64,000 nt of DNA from Doryteuthis pealeii (Eukaryota; Mollusca; Cephalopoda; Myopsida; Loliginidae): NCBI GenBank assembly GCA_023376005.1, contig CM042139.1:138457174-138521173 (forward strand). Reading direction: 5' to 3'. Shown here piece after piece: positions 23,225 to 35,709 of this stretch. The number at the start of each line of letters is the position of its first letter. The stretch's first letter is position 1. Under the pieces are notes generated by a model. It was not told where the DNA came from. It made no database searches and was given only the letters and a program-made list of their open reading frames with translations. A program made the position numbers and the translations under genes.

Positions 23225-24224
23225 TGGGCAATTCCATGTCAAATCATCAGGAACAAAATGAAATTGTCCCCCACCCCCTTCAATTTTTAGTTGATTTAAC
23301 GGTGCAAAAATGAAAACATTGTGTTTCAATCATAATTTCCAATATTTTCGTAAGCTGAAAAAACTTTCTAAAATCATCAGGAGTTTGTTTAAGGTTTCTT
23401 CTTTTGAATGTAAAAAACATTTTTCAATATAATATTAATTTTTAAGTTTCATTGTGTCAAATATAGGGGGTAAATTTCACAGGGAAAATTGGTGGTACAA
23501 AGGATATTGTTATCATTTTTCAATTCTAAAATGAAATGTAGTGCTGATATTGACGTTTGTATATTGTCAGATTTTCGCAGGCAATATGATTAATACTTGG
23601 GAAATATGTTGTTTGTTTATTATTTTAAATATATTCAACCTCCAACATAATCCTGATAATTTCTATCGAACTCTGTCAGTTATTATTCTCCATATGGTGC
23701 TTATTCAATGGCTGTACGTAAAAGTGCCAAATCTTAACTGATGTTGTAACTTCGCTTGAGACCAAAAACCAAACTTCATTTTTGGTACAAATAATGTTCA
23801 ATATAAGTAGAATAATAATTTAAAGGAAAAATAAGATGTTATGTAGTGTCACATGGTGATTTTTTCACTTATTGAAAAAATCAGAAATCATTAATAACGT
23901 GAAAAGGTTAAATTTTATGCCTATTTGGATAACATTTTTGGATTCCTCAAACCTAAATACTTCTATAAACCAATTTTTAAGAGTAGGAGAGCTATAGAAC
24001 ACATTTTATAGACAAAAATAGATTACAAAATGTCGCCATTTTTATCGCCCCCCCCCCTAAAATTTTTCGAGTTTAAAATCGACATAACTCGGCGAAGATT
24101 TCGAATTGGAAGCTCAAATGCGGGGGAATGTCTAATTTTAACCTAGTCTACACCTGTACAAAAATTCAGAAAAATTGAAGGGAGTGGGTGACATGGCCCT
24201 GATGATTTGACATGGAATTACCCA
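23225..24224. mobile_element. MITE 1, right arm
   Basis: Mirror of 8,494-9,491, with ends tgggcaattccatgtcaaat and atttgacatggaattaccca. The interior open frame at 23,541-23,741 has no recognised motif. Confidence 0.7.
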
Positions 24225-24231
24225 TATATAT

Positions 24232-25045
24232 ACTGTGTACCCCGAACATCATAAAAGAAAAAGGTTTCACTCTTAAAAAGGCAAGAAGCAAGCGATATCC
24301 CGCACAGACTCTCACAGATGCAAACTACGCTGATGACTTTGTACTTTTTTCCAGATACCAGGCACAGGCCGAGTCACTACTGCATAGCCTGGAGAAGGCA
24401 GCAAAGAATATCGGCCTCTACGTGGACTCTCATAAAACTGACTTCATGAGTTTCAAATAGAAAGGAGACATCTCCACACTCGACAGTAAGCCTCTTAAGC
24501 CAGTAGAACAATTCACATACCTAGGTAGTAATATCTAATCCACAGAAAACGATGTTAATACACGAATAGGAAAGGCATGGTCGGCCACAAACAAATTATC
24601 AGTCATTTGGAAATCCGATCTCACTGACAAAGCGACAATTCTTCCAGGCTGCTGTATGGCTGCACCACCTGGACGCTAACAAAGCGACTCGAGAATAAGC
24701 TAGATGGGAGCTGCACAAGGATGCTGCATGCAGTCTTGAATAAGTCGTGGAAGCAGCACCCCACAAGGAAGCATCTGTACAGACACCTGCCCCCATCTCA
24801 AAAACCATCCGAGTGAGACGGACATGGCATGCTGGATACTGCTAGAGAAGCAAGGACGAGCTCATAAGCGACGTCCTCCTGTGGAAGCCAACACATGGAC
24901 ATGCTAGTGTGGGCCGTCCACCAAGGACCTACATTGACCAACTATGCGAGGATACTGGATGCTGCGTGGGGACCTCTTTGGGATGATGAATGATAGGGAG
25001 GGTTTGCGAGAGATTGTCTTAGATATCCGTGATAATTGTGCGACA
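24232..25045 (+). pseudogene. Non-LTR retrotransposon reverse transcriptase C-terminal fragment
   Basis: Frame 1 gives KEKGFTLKKARSKRYPAQTL, then the RT catalytic YADD at 24,326-24,337, then LLHSLEKAAKNIGLYVDSHK. It continues past in-frame stops with GDISTLDSKPLKP, FTYLGSNI, TENDVNTRIGKAW and KLSVIWKSDLTDK. After a frameshift, diverged traces remain of the later segment that in this family precedes a C-terminal zinc finger. At least two stops and one or more frameshifts make it a pseudogene. The 5' half (endonuclease, early RT motifs) is missing: a MITE sits immediately upstream and an (AT)n immediately downstream. Assignment to a LINE is firm; the clade is not. Confidence 0.85.
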
Positions 25046-25052
25046 TGATATA

Positions 25053-25054
<2 letters not shown>

Positions 25055-25113
<59 letters not shown>

Positions 25114-25200
25114 TTGGGAACGATTTGAATCGGACTATTGTCCCTCGGGCTATTTAAATTTGGTTTGACAACCAGTCTAGGGGGAGGAACACACTGCATT
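25055..25200. repeat. (AT)n and family C fragment, right arm
   Basis: (AT)n at about 25,056-25,112, longer and less interrupted than its mirror, then minus-strand family C-like sequence to 25,195. Confidence 0.5.
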
Positions 25201-25624
25201 CAAAATAGCTGTAGACACAAGGAGGGATGAGTTCAACCAGGCTATTCCTACCCAAGGCACGCTATATGAGTAGCGCTCCTAAAACCAAAACCATTTTTTC
25301 GGAGTCAGTTATCAATCTTGTATTTTTATTAATTTGTGTTAATGTATTAAGTTTCAGAGAATATTAACCCCCTATTTTATCTCATGCGTATGACGCGTAT
25401 CAAACTACAATGGTGAGTTCGATTCTCTCCGAATGCTTCATAAATTGTGCCAAATCCTACCCGTGGCGAACGGGTTTGCTAATTAACTATAAAAAAATTA
25501 TACAGTAGTTTAACAGCAAGTCAGTGCCATGGGGATTATGAGTTATTTCGTAAAAAAGAGATAAAACTAGCAATAAAACTAATTGTTACCAAAATAAATA
25601 AATAAAACAAAACATTACGCTCTG

Positions 25625-25865
25625 GCACGGTGGGGTGTCTTCATGGCGTAGTGACTAATCTGCTGTATTGAGACATCGCTGTAAGCGAGTTTGAACACAA
25701 GTGGCGTTAATATATTCATTTTCGGACTAATACATTTTGTAAAGGTTTGAGCTACTTCATCCCTCCACTAGGGGTTAGATAATATCAGTGCTATTCTTTT
25801 ACAAAGGTGGCTTTGGCATTAAATAACCCACGGATATTGATATGCCATTAAACAAAGAAACTAAA
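25625..25865 (+). mobile_element. tRNA-derived SINE B, right-arm copy 2
   Basis: The A-box-like tggcgtagtgactaa and B-box-like gcgagtttgaacac lie about 45 bases apart. They are followed by attttcggactaatacat, ggtggctttggcattaaata and the terminal atgccattaaacaaag. The block order matches 63,530-63,755 closely, defining a family of about 230-240 bp. Confidence 0.8.
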
Positions 25866-26916
25866 CAAAATAATGAAGTACGTGCGCGAGCACGCACGCT
25901 CACACATGCACGTGGGTAGGTACATATAAAGTATTTACAATTCTTAATCATACACCCTCTTGCCCGGGTTAGAATTGCACTCCCGACTAAGCACTAAATC
26001 CCCCTAAACGGGGTGTTCTGGGTATAACATGAAACTGTATCTGGTACTGACCCCACATTTCTGGAGCTTTAGGGAGTGTTGTGTAATTTTTGGCTATTAA
26101 TCCCAGTTTTTCTCAGACCCGGAATGCTAGTACCCGTTAGGGTACTTTCTATGTGTCCAATATATATTTTATCAAAGATAAATAATTTTCTATGGAGTGC
26201 TTCTTTTTTCTGCATTATATGTATCTCTTGAGATGGATATATCTATATTTTTACTGAATATTATATCACGGCATTGATCACTCAGAAGGAATTACTTTAT
26301 GTTAATGTTTGTTGAATGAGAACTGATCGATCGGTCGCATATTACAGAATCTTTGAGTGATATTAAATACTATTTAGATGAGACGATCAAAGGACATATT
26401 TAAAAAAAAACAGAATAGACAATAATATCACACTAGATTATATTTTCTGTTGTTTTTTTGTTTTTTTTATAATTTCTTTTTCGTATCAGCTTTCAATTGA
26501 ATGCCTCTGGACAGCTAGGAGTTATTATTTATATAGCTACTTATAAATAAATCAAAATGTGACTTGATATGTATAAATATTTATCTATCACGCGCATTGG
26601 TCTCAATCCAGAGTAATGAGAATTGTAATTGTTTGGGAAAGACGAGACATTATTCGACTCTTCTCGATGGAAATATTACAATGAAGCTTTCCACTACACA
26701 ACAATAATCCCAAATTGTAAATACGTTATTCAAAACTAAATGTAAAGGTTCCAAATTGTAAGAAATTGGACAAAAATACTAATACACACAAAATTGAAAA
26801 GCAGACTAATCAATATTTCAGTATTTATACATTTTCGTATTTGATGTACATATGTTTAATCTTTAGTTGAGACGAGTAAATTTGAAATTAATTGGATTTT
26901 AAACACATTTGATTCG

Positions 26917-27102
26917 AAACTTAAATTAATTGGATTTCAATTTTATTTTTACTTTTATAAATTTGATTTTACGATGCGTTGTTACAATAATTGTGTATTT
27001 TTTTAACATTAAAATCTATCTATCTACAGTCTGAAGAAGGCTCCCTTCCGGAAAATTTTATAAAAGTTAAAATACAATTGAAATCCAATTAATTTAAGTT
27101 TA
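26917..27102. mobile_element. Fold-back / MITE-like element, right arm
   Basis: Same structure as 5,592-5,780: terminal inverted repeats of about 48 bp around a central cagtctgaagaaggctcc segment. No target duplication is clear because both flanks are AT-rich. Confidence 0.55.
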
Positions 27103-27176
27103 TAAACAACCAAGTTTCTGACATTTATTTTTAATGCTTCCTACAAATGCCCAAACCTGATATATTTGGGCATTAA

Positions 27177-27548
27177 TATATATATATATTATATATATAT
27201 ATATATTATATATATATATATATGTGTGTGTGGTGTGTGTGTGTGTGTGTGTGTGCGTGTGTGTGTGTGTGGTCCAACCAATTGAAACATTATTTTCATG
27301 AAAGCTAAAAAACTTTATTATGCTACTGCAAATATAAGATAAATGGAAAAAATATTAAGAGCCTTTTGACCGAAACACATTCAAAAGGAAACTTTCGGTG
27401 ATGTTTAAATGTCAAAAGGAAAATATATTCATATAAAAAGGGTGAAAAATGAAAAGCCTGAAAAGGGAAAAATTATAACCTGTCCACAATGATCTAATGA
27501 ATCCCAAAATATGACCATCTGATGTTTGATACTTCTTTTTCTACAAAT

Positions 27549-27594
<46 letters not shown>
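27177..27594. repeat. Microsatellites, right-arm mirrors of 5,090-5,516
   Basis: Compound (TA)n-(TG)n at 27,177-27,275 and an uninterrupted (AC)n at about 27,549-27,594. Open frames over these tracts are repeat artefacts. Confidence 0.9.
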
Positions 27595-27596
<2 letters not shown>

Positions 27597-30085
27597 CGCT
27601 CGGGGAAAATATAGGTCACCTTTCCCATCTGGACATTGATATAAGAAAAATTGCACGAGGTCTTGATAATAAATAATTAAAAATCATCAAGAAAAAATAT
27701 TCTGTGATGTTCCCATAGTATTTTACAGATTGACATCTTTAAACGAATCGATAAGTATGTTAGGCAATAAATTTCAAAAACGGAAGTAGAGAAGAAGCGT
27801 GAAATAAATACATAAAATAGAAATACGTTAGAAAAGTAACACCGACAGAATCAAAGGAAGTAACAACCAAATGAATGAACAAATAAGCGTTTAAACAAAG
27901 GCAATGTATAAACCGATGAATAAATGGAATAGCATCTTGAACGAAACCATGTACCATAAAATATATGAATGAAAATCACTTATATTCGGTTGATTGTTTG
28001 GTTGATTGGTTAGATTTTATGGCATGTCAACCCTGGGTCATTTTATGACGAATATGGTTTTGATTTTTTCATTTTTGTTGGTTATTCAATTCTTTTTAAT
28101 CATATTTTTTAAACTCATTTTTAATCTAAACCAAAGATGGGACCCAAACTCTAGATCAGAAGGGAACTGGGAGAAATGGCTATAAAGGGACACTCCACAA
28201 TCCTCATAGCTAAAGAATTGAAACCGCCCCTCCAAATAAAGTTTTTCTTAGCCAAGACACTAAGAGCCTCAGCCACCGCCTTCTAGTACATATATGATAA
28301 AAAGGATTATCAGTTTGCCATGAGAGTAATACGGTCGGGACAATTTTATAGGTACTAGAGATTTGCGTGACGAGCTGATTGATTGGGGGTCCTCTCGGTT
28401 TACCCAGCTACCCAGAATAAGGGCCAAAGCGGAGAGCTGCCTGTAATGGACTGCTCCCCACCCCCGTATTTTGTCCTTAAGAATCACGAACAATGGGAAG
28501 CGTAGGCCTTACACCTCTATAGAGGTACAGTAGGCATATTTTACAGTCCCAGTTGAGAGGGCTTAGAACAATAGTTTGCATTCCTACTGCCCGTTATTCT
28601 GCTGCGCGTTATTCTTCTATAATTAAACCAGGTATTCTTTCGTTGTCTAAATAAAACCATAATAAAGTACTGTCGATTAGTCTTAACATATTCTGGCTGT
28701 ATCCACCACAAGCCCCCTAAAACCGAAGTCCTAGGTAAGACACAAAACTATATCTGATAGTGAGACTTCAGTTCTTATCTACTTATGAATAGAGTACCAT
28801 TTATATATAATGACTTTCAGGTCGATTCAGACACTGAATACCTGTTAGGTTCTCATCTCTGGCTCAAATAGATCCTTTAAGAAGGTTTTTCATTCAATCT
28901 TTGCAAAAAGCACTGAATCAACAACAACGCTGTCAATGGGGTTTAGAATGCGTTGACTGTATCTCTGGTAGAGTGATACCCATCCACCAAAAAAGTGTTG
29001 ACCTGGTTAAACTGCATCTGATGGTAAGGCTTTGGTTCTGAATCTCTGCTGAGTGTGGAATACAGATTCACTGCCATTACTCCCATGTTCACTCTGACTT
29101 GGAGGGACAGTCCCGTGTACGATTCAAATAGATCAGTTTAAAATTAGATTGATTTGTTCATATAGTTAGTTGATTTGTTAATATATATAATACATAACAC
29201 ATATATAACTTGATAATTTGCACATCTCCCGAGTTGATATTTGGTTTGCAGATACACCTCGATAAGGCACACAATATGATATGGTTGGGACGTCTTTAGT
29301 GATCAGGGTGTAGTCAGAGAAGGGCATGTAGTGTACTCTACCATATTATATTAGCTAACGTGAATAAATTCGAAAAAAAATTGCAAATTTATTGAATTTA
29401 CATATTGAGCATTTTGTTCATGAGAACCACATGAATTCAGGATAAAACTATTGAAATTGCGTCTCAATCAATTTCAAACAGAATTATTATTGAGTTATTG
29501 GTTAATGGGTGTGAAAACTAACAGATTTCCATTGGAACATTTTCAAAATAACAACACTCGCTCGGGGGAAAATTTCAAACAAAGCCCTATGCCAAGATTA
29601 AACAATATCTTCTCGAGGAAACTTTTACGAGGTATTCTCTCAAAAATGATTTCACTAAACTTCTTTTCATTTGATTTGATTTTCTTCTTAATTCAAACAT
29701 TTCAAGAAGGATTTAAAATAAGATTTCATTTCTGATAGACTATAGTGAGCATTTTTATTTCGGCTATTTTGACAATATTTAATTTATGGAACGAATATAA
29801 ACAACAACTCAAGTGAATAAAGAATTCTCGGGAAGATCCCTATCAAATATTCAGCCACAGTTTGATATTTTTCCCTTTTTTTCCCTGTAGACCGATTCAT
29901 GACGTGGATAGTTTGACTGAATCACAAATTCAATTAGGATGATAAGAATCATTGCCCGAACCCAAAGGTACTTTGTATTCGCTCTCTCTTTAACCGTTAA
30001 ACCCAATTTAATAATTCAATCAACGTTGCTTACAAATACCGTTCGCATCATTGATGTGTATTACAGAAACCTTTTTTTTCCCGTG

Positions 30086-30326
30086 TTTAGCTCAGTCAGT
30101 ATAGCGTCCGACTAGGAATCACTAGATTCCGGGTTCGATAGCGGCCCTCGCCAACTCAGCGTATGAGTAGCACAGGGATACGTGCGGTAAAGTGAGGAGC
30201 TGATTATATGTGTTGCGCCCCACATCAGAAGCCAAAATAATCTCCTTGGTCTAGAGCTAGTGAAAAGGAGATATACTCACTCGCTGTCTGTCTGATACCG
30301 ACTTTAGGCCGGACCGACGACTTTCT
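30086..30326 (+). mobile_element. tRNA-derived SINE A, right-arm copy
   Basis: The head tagctcagtcagtatagcg is an A box and ccgggttcgatag a B box, typical of tRNA-derived SINEs. The body follows: caactcagcgtatgagtagc, gcggtaaagtgaggagctga, atctccttggtctag, ending in gataccgactttaggccgg and cgacgactt. The 3' end runs straight into (CT)n then (AT)n. The same blocks in the same order occur at 51,226. Confidence 0.85.
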
Positions 30327-30350
30327 CTCTCTCTCTCTCTCTCTCTCCTC

Positions 30351-30386
<36 letters not shown>

Positions 30387-30461
30387 ATATATACGAAACG
30401 AAAAATACATTCAATATACATGACAAAGTGATATTTTTCAATAAATACTGTATTGCATATC

Positions 30462-30690
30462 AAGTCCACTCTTTGTTTAATGGCTAATCAATATTCGTGA
30501 GTTATTTATTGGCAAAGCCATCCTTGTAAAAGAACAGTAGTGGCACTATTTAATAGCTTTGCAGGTTTTCATACATTTTCCTAGCATATTAGTCCGAAAG
30601 GAAACGTAATAGCGCAACTGGGGTTCGAACTCGCTTATTACGATGTCGCAGTCCAGCATGTTAGAAAATACGCCATGGGGAGTCCAATCT
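30462..30690 (-). mobile_element. tRNA-derived SINE B, right-arm copy
   Basis: Read on the minus strand it has a tRNA-like head (a tggcgta-type A box and a gcgagttcgaacc-type B box), then tttcggactaata and a tail with ggctttgcca...cattaaacaaag. This order is shared with copies at 25.6, 61.1 and 63.5 kb. SINEs of this type are Pol III-transcribed and mobilised by LINE machinery. Confidence 0.7.
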
Positions 30691-30820
30691 CCACCACAAC
30701 TGATCAATCGTGATTAAATGAATATTTCACATGAAAATTGATCTAAAACAGACAACTGAGTCAACGAATTTATTGATCCAACCTGTTCATTTAAATTCTG
30801 CAATGTGTGTGTGTGTGGAT

Positions 30821-30888
<68 letters not shown>

Positions 30889-31253
30889 GAGATAGAGAGG
30901 AAAGATGAGGGATAGTTATTGATAGATAGATTAATTGCTTGAATGGTTGATGTTAATGCCATCTCAACCCGGCTGGGTTATTTTTTTATATTGAGAGGTT
31001 CGGCATTTGCGTCTATTATACATTCATATTTACATTTTTCTGTAGTTGTTTATTAGCATTCTTTGTTTCATACGCTCCTTTAGAATGCGAGTCACTTTTT
31101 AACAGATTTATTTTACCCATAGATAGGACCGTAAAAGGTACTATCACACCGAGTCAGAGTGGACCTAGGAGTAATGGTAATGTAGGAGTACATTATACTC
31201 CCCATATCACAATCAGATGCAGTTTAGTATCATACACATCTATATATGGCATA

Positions 31254-31795
31254 TACGAGGGAATGTCAAAAATATCCGCACTTTCGACATAACATATCTT
31301 TATTATTGCCACACTTCGTTCTGTGCATGCATGGTTGTATTTTTCACAATTCTGGTCACTTAATCGGAGTCTGATCACGCCATTCTGCTGGCTGTTTTTA
31401 CAGTGGAACAAAGGCCGCTCCACTAACAGCATGCACCAAGGATGGGAGTAAAGTTCTCTGATCGGAAGGAATGTCAGGGACTAGAATTCATCGAATGATT
31501 TTAGCACAATACGGAAACAGTGCACTGTCGCGTAGAATTGTGTATGAGTGGATAAATAAGTTTAAAAGTGTTCGGACAAGCGTAACACACAAAGATGGAA
31601 CAAGACCCCCGTCAACTCGACCACTGATGTGAAGTTTCATCCGACTTGAGAGATGGTTATGACGAACAGGCGAGTTATCATCAATGTGGTAGCTTTTTCT
31701 CTGCAGATTAGTCATGGTTCTGCCAAATGAATCATCCATAATGAGCCCGGCTTCCATAAAACAAGAGTGTGAATAATTTTTGAATCTCAATCGTA
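31254..31795 (+). pseudogene. Mariner-family (SETMAR-like) transposase N-terminal remnant
   Basis: The element begins with tacgagggaatgtcaaaaa, typical of the mariner-family terminal repeats seen in many invertebrates. Broken reading frames then give IHRMILAQYGNSALSRRI, VYEWINKFKSVRTSVTH and, after a frameshift, EMVMTNRRVI followed by FSLQISHGSAK. These match the paired helix-turn-helix DNA-binding half of mariner transposases in order. Stops and frameshifts interrupt every frame, and the DDD catalytic half is absent. The sequence from about 31,800 to 32,330 is not recognisably transposase. It is non-functional. Confidence 0.7.
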
Positions 31796-32334
31796 GAATA
31801 CATTCCTTACTATGAAATTTACTAAATACACACTGTACTGGTACGGCAAAAAACTCCTCCACAGCATATATGATTTCAGTATTGTTTCCACAATCGCTAC
31901 CACGCTGTTTGAATTTGAGTTTACGAAACATGAAGTCATCTGGAGGTGTAGAATAAGAAATTTAAAATCACACATGGCCAATGAAACTACTGCATCTGTG
32001 CAGTTTGAACGGATGTGTTATCATGGAGCAAGAGTATTAGCTCCCATGTTTCCTCGGCGCTTCGACGTGATTGCTTCCATTAGTTGTCATAATAATTATG
32101 CATATTACTGTCCATTGGAAGTTTTCCCCTTTTCCAGGTATGATTATAAAAAAAAATAGACTCTCTCGTCGATTAAGACGTATGAAGGTTCATCCAAGGA
32201 ACAACCTGCACAGTGTGTTTTTTTATAGTGGTGAAGGCTTGTGTTGGACTATCCTCACTTTTTGGCACAGTCGATAGGAAATGCCACAAACGCAATCACC
32301 GACTGATCACAGGTTTTTTTTCAAATTCAGGTTT

Positions 32335-32395
32335 TTTTTCAAATTCAGAGTTTATCTTCTCCTAGACTGGTTAGCTACCATGGTTAGTCTGCTCT
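32335..32395 (+). repeat. Repeat family C, short fragment (right arm)
   Basis: The signature aaattcagagtttatct then ctcctagactggtta matches the start of other family C copies, such as 49,720 and 56,190. Only the first ~60 bp are present. Confidence 0.45.
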
Positions 32396-32619
32396 AATAT
32401 TTTACTCATAATTGGAGGGAGAATATATGGATTCATGCCTATAATCTATTATGATTACGCCTTCATAATACTAACAACAACAAAAAAGAATATATCATAT
32501 TGACATCAGACGCTGTCTACTTGAACTTCGGTGCCGCAGAAACAGAGTATTTCCAATATGTACTTTGTATCTATGGTTCGAAGTGGTGAAACCAGGTTTC
32601 ATTTTGAGTTACTAATCTG

Positions 32620-33455
32620 TGGTATAAATTCTTAGCCTTATCTATGAAGCTAGTCAAAAGAGTGCTGTAAATGTCAAGCTATTTCACCTTCTGCTCTAGC
32701 GCCAGATATATAAGGACACATCTTACAAACAGCTTGCTTATCTCCAAGATCTGTTGAGACAGTTATAACTAAACCAGAACTAATGCCTATGTAATAAGCT
32801 ATATGTTGGACTGTCATACAAATGCATACTGTGAATGGCATCAACTTGCTCATCGTTGTTTGATCATTTAGGATGGCTTGATCGATGGCCAACTTCCGTG
32901 CTGTCCCTGCCCCCCCCCATTAAATTCCACAGGCCACTTTCTCACAGTTTATTGGCTTCTTTCCACCTCTCTGATCAAGCAACAGAACGTTTCAGTTACT
33001 TACTATAGTTCTTTGCTTTTAATGTATAGAAAAGTTTTGTAACTTTTAATAGAATGAAATAACCAATGTCGCCATAAGCTAGTTTGAATTTATTTCATTA
33101 ATAATTCAAAAGATACGACTGAATTACTGAATCTTCAAGACATTCAATTTTCTCCCGTGAAAGATATATGTCAACATCCGTCTGCAGACCATTGATAAAT
33201 GTGTGCAAATATATATGTCTATCGATGCATGGATGTTTATCCGCACGATTATATGTTAGTATATATGCATATATTTATATAGGTATGTATTAATTAAGGT
33301 ACAAATAAATACGTACATATATTGAAAAAATATGCGTACAGCCCGAATGTTTTTTCTAAAGATTTGAATAAATTGTATTGTATGTGTGTAAGAATTTCTT
33401 TCCAGCTGTCAGAAAACATGTACACAATAATAGCTGTTATTTCATACTATTTTAT
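32620..33455. other. Unique stretch after the palindrome
   Basis: The first sequence beyond the right arm. No gene was recognised, and the small frame at 32,674-32,892 has no motif. No part of it matches the left arm. Confidence 0.5.
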
Positions 33456-33456
33456 T

Positions 33457-33459
<3 letters not shown>

Positions 33460-33510
<51 letters not shown>

Positions 33511-33547
33511 ATGTAATTCTTATATCAAAGCTATATACTGATGAATA

Positions 33548-33583
<36 letters not shown>

Positions 33584-33590
33584 CAAAGGG

Positions 33591-33623
<33 letters not shown>

Positions 33624-33690
33624 ACAGACAGACAGACAGACATCGAGTTTGACAGATAGATAGATAGATAGATTGATAGATAGAATAACA
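33460..33690. repeat. Compound microsatellite cluster
   Basis: (AT)n at about 33,461-33,509, (GT)n at 33,552-33,581, (GA)n at 33,592-33,616, (GACA)n at 33,623-33,643 and (TAGA)n at 33,655-33,684. Overlapping open frames on both strands are repeat artefacts. Confidence 0.9.
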
Positions 33691-33954
33691 TCATCAGACA
33701 GTGTCTGATAAGAAAAAAATGTAGCACGTTTTCCGTTTACGTGTTTTGACATACGAATATATTAAAAATTGCTTAAAGATGAAGATATATACATACATAC
33801 ATAGATAAACTGACATGCATATGATCAAATTAATCGACAGGAAAATAAAAGATTAATATAGATGTATACGAACGGAAATGCATTTGTAGATAGATAGATA
33901 GATAGATAAGTAGACAATGTTCAATTGTATAAAGAGCGATATACTAGAAGTAAA

Positions 33955-34145
33955 GCCCCAGAAAAAAGACCTGTACAAAACATCCGGGTGAGGCGAACAA
34001 TACATGCTGTATTGTTGGAGATGTAAGGACAAAGTCATAAAAGACGTTCTCATGTGGACACCTATACATGGACACACCGGTGTAGATCGATCAGTTTTGC
34101 CTAGAACAATGAGTGTTTAGGGACGAGTGGCCTGAAAGAGACACA
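33955..34145 (+). pseudogene. LINE reverse transcriptase C-terminal scrap
   Basis: Translation pieces such as KTIRVRRTIHAVLLEM and SHKRRSHVDTYTWTH match the segment just after the RT core in the same LINE family as 24,232-25,045. It is short and frameshifted. Confidence 0.5.
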
Positions 34146-34204
34146 TACACAGACTCAGAGACAGACAGATAGGGACATAGACTCTTGGGAATTCGATATC
34201 ATGA

Positions 34205-34377
34205 TGATGATAATGATATATATATATATATGTGTGTGTGTGCGTGTGTGTGCGTGTGTGTGTGTGTGCTTGGGAATATAATTAGAATGTGGTAAAGTTG
34301 CCTGGATATATAGGACTATGAGGAACCGATGAAAAAGTATACATATTTATAGAGAAACACACCATTAATAGCACGCA

Positions 34378-34455
<78 letters not shown>

Positions 34456-34625
34456 GACGCGAGAATACATAGATGTGAAAATACCAGATTATGATGCAGC
34501 CTCTTCGTATGTTTGTTTTTTGTATTCACAACATTCTAGCAAAGAAGGGTTTCTTCAATGAGGTAATACATACATTACTCCTCACACACACACACACACA
34601 CGCACACGCACACACGCACACACAC

Positions 34626-34690
<65 letters not shown>
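34205..34690. repeat. (GT)n, (AC)n and (AT)n microsatellite cluster
   Basis: (AT)n-(GT)n at 34,216-34,270, (AC)n-(AT)n at about 34,379-34,456, and interrupted (CA)n then (TA)n at about 34,581-34,690. Confidence 0.9.
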
Positions 34691-34691
<1 letters not shown>

Positions 34692-34911
34692 GCTGTGTCA
34701 AATAAGTATCGAGATTGTTTGTACTTTTTGTCACACCTTGTATTCTGAAAGGAATTACGTTCCATTAATTATTTTTTCAGAATACTAGGTGTGTCAAAGA
34801 GTAGCAAGTTTAAAGCAGTATTTACCAAGATAGAAATGAACAATGAATGGAAAGTTTTTTTTTTCTGAATGAGTATCAATAGGTACAAGAAATCTCGATA
34901 CTTTTTGACAC

Positions 34912-34916
<5 letters not shown>
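34689..34916. mobile_element. Small MITE with nested inverted repeats
   Basis: The ends taagctgtgtcaaataagta and the complement of taaggtgtgtcaaaaagtat form terminal inverted repeats of about 25 bp. An internal pair (cacaccttgtattctgaaa / tttcagaatactaggtgtg) forms a second nested inverted repeat. Flanked by (AT)n on both sides. The ends resemble mariner/Tc1 terminal repeats; there is no coding frame. Confidence 0.6.
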
Positions 34917-34985
<69 letters not shown>

Positions 34986-35013
34986 CGCGTGTGTGTGTGT
35001 ATATATATATATA
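34917..35013. repeat. (AT)n-(GT)n-(AT)n microsatellite
   Basis: AT run to about 34,963, then (GT)n with a gcgc interruption, then AT again. A short direct repeat, ccataaactataaaacatac, follows at 35,030-35,085. Confidence 0.9.
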
Positions 35014-35094
35014 TTATTCCATAAACTATATTCCATAAACTATAAAACATACTTGACCAATTCCATAAACTATAAAACATACTTGACCCATTCG

Positions 35095-35454
35095 CTCATT
35101 TTGAGGGGGTAACTCTTTTCGGCTTTCACCGATTTCTTTCTTCTTTCCCCTTTTTTTCAAACAATAACAATGAAAACACATTTCATTCAAACATCAACAA
35201 GTTTAAGATTATTAATAACATTTCATTCTTTGCAATACAAATTATACCCATCCACCAAAACTTTCAAATTTTTAACGGACTCTAACGGCCTCTGCGTTCC
35301 TAATGATTAAAAAAAATATTCTTTTTTTCGAACATTTAAAATTCTGTTCTTGTCTCTAACGATTTTTTATATCTACTCAAAAAATAAAAAAAATCAATCT
35401 GATGAAGGTCTTAAAAAAATCTCTCTGCGTATGGAATATTTTATACATTTTTCC

Positions 35455-35506
<52 letters not shown>

Positions 35507-35662
35507 TCCACTCCATCTCATTATTTTAATAATAATAATAACGTAAATCCGTATACATTTTGATAAACAGACCGAAACACATGTGTAAGTGATATCGATT
35601 AAAAGTGATATCGATAAAATTCATTTTTATCCATCTACATTTCTTTTCTTTACTCATGTTTC

Positions 35663-35667
<5 letters not shown>
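35095..35667 (+). mobile_element. 5' region of the Penelope-like element
   Basis: Non-coding and T-rich, with a (TTA)n at 35,456-35,506. The segment with tctgatgaaggtc, catttttcctattatta, and gtgtaagtgatatcgattaa is matched in order by 51,680-51,896, which shows it belongs to a dispersed element. Assignment to this element is by adjacency only. An (AT)n at 35,668-35,707 separates it from the coding region. Confidence 0.45.

Positions 35668-35707
<40 letters not shown>

Positions 35708-35709
<2 letters not shown>

Larger units (their letters stand above)
16468..32619. repeat. Right arm of giant inverted repeat
   Basis: This is the reverse complement of 11-16,235. Where the arms differ in the outer part, this arm is the cleaner one. 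Its SINE at 30.1 kb keeps the words shared with the independent SINE at 51.3 kb, while the left-arm copy has extra and missing bases. Coordinates for elements in both arms are given separately below. Confidence 0.95.

Noticed and set aside
27030..27065. ctgaagaaggctcccttccggaaa in the fold-back element as a possible hammerhead.
   Set aside because: Stem II would have to use core bases, and no cleavage triplet with matching stem I is present.
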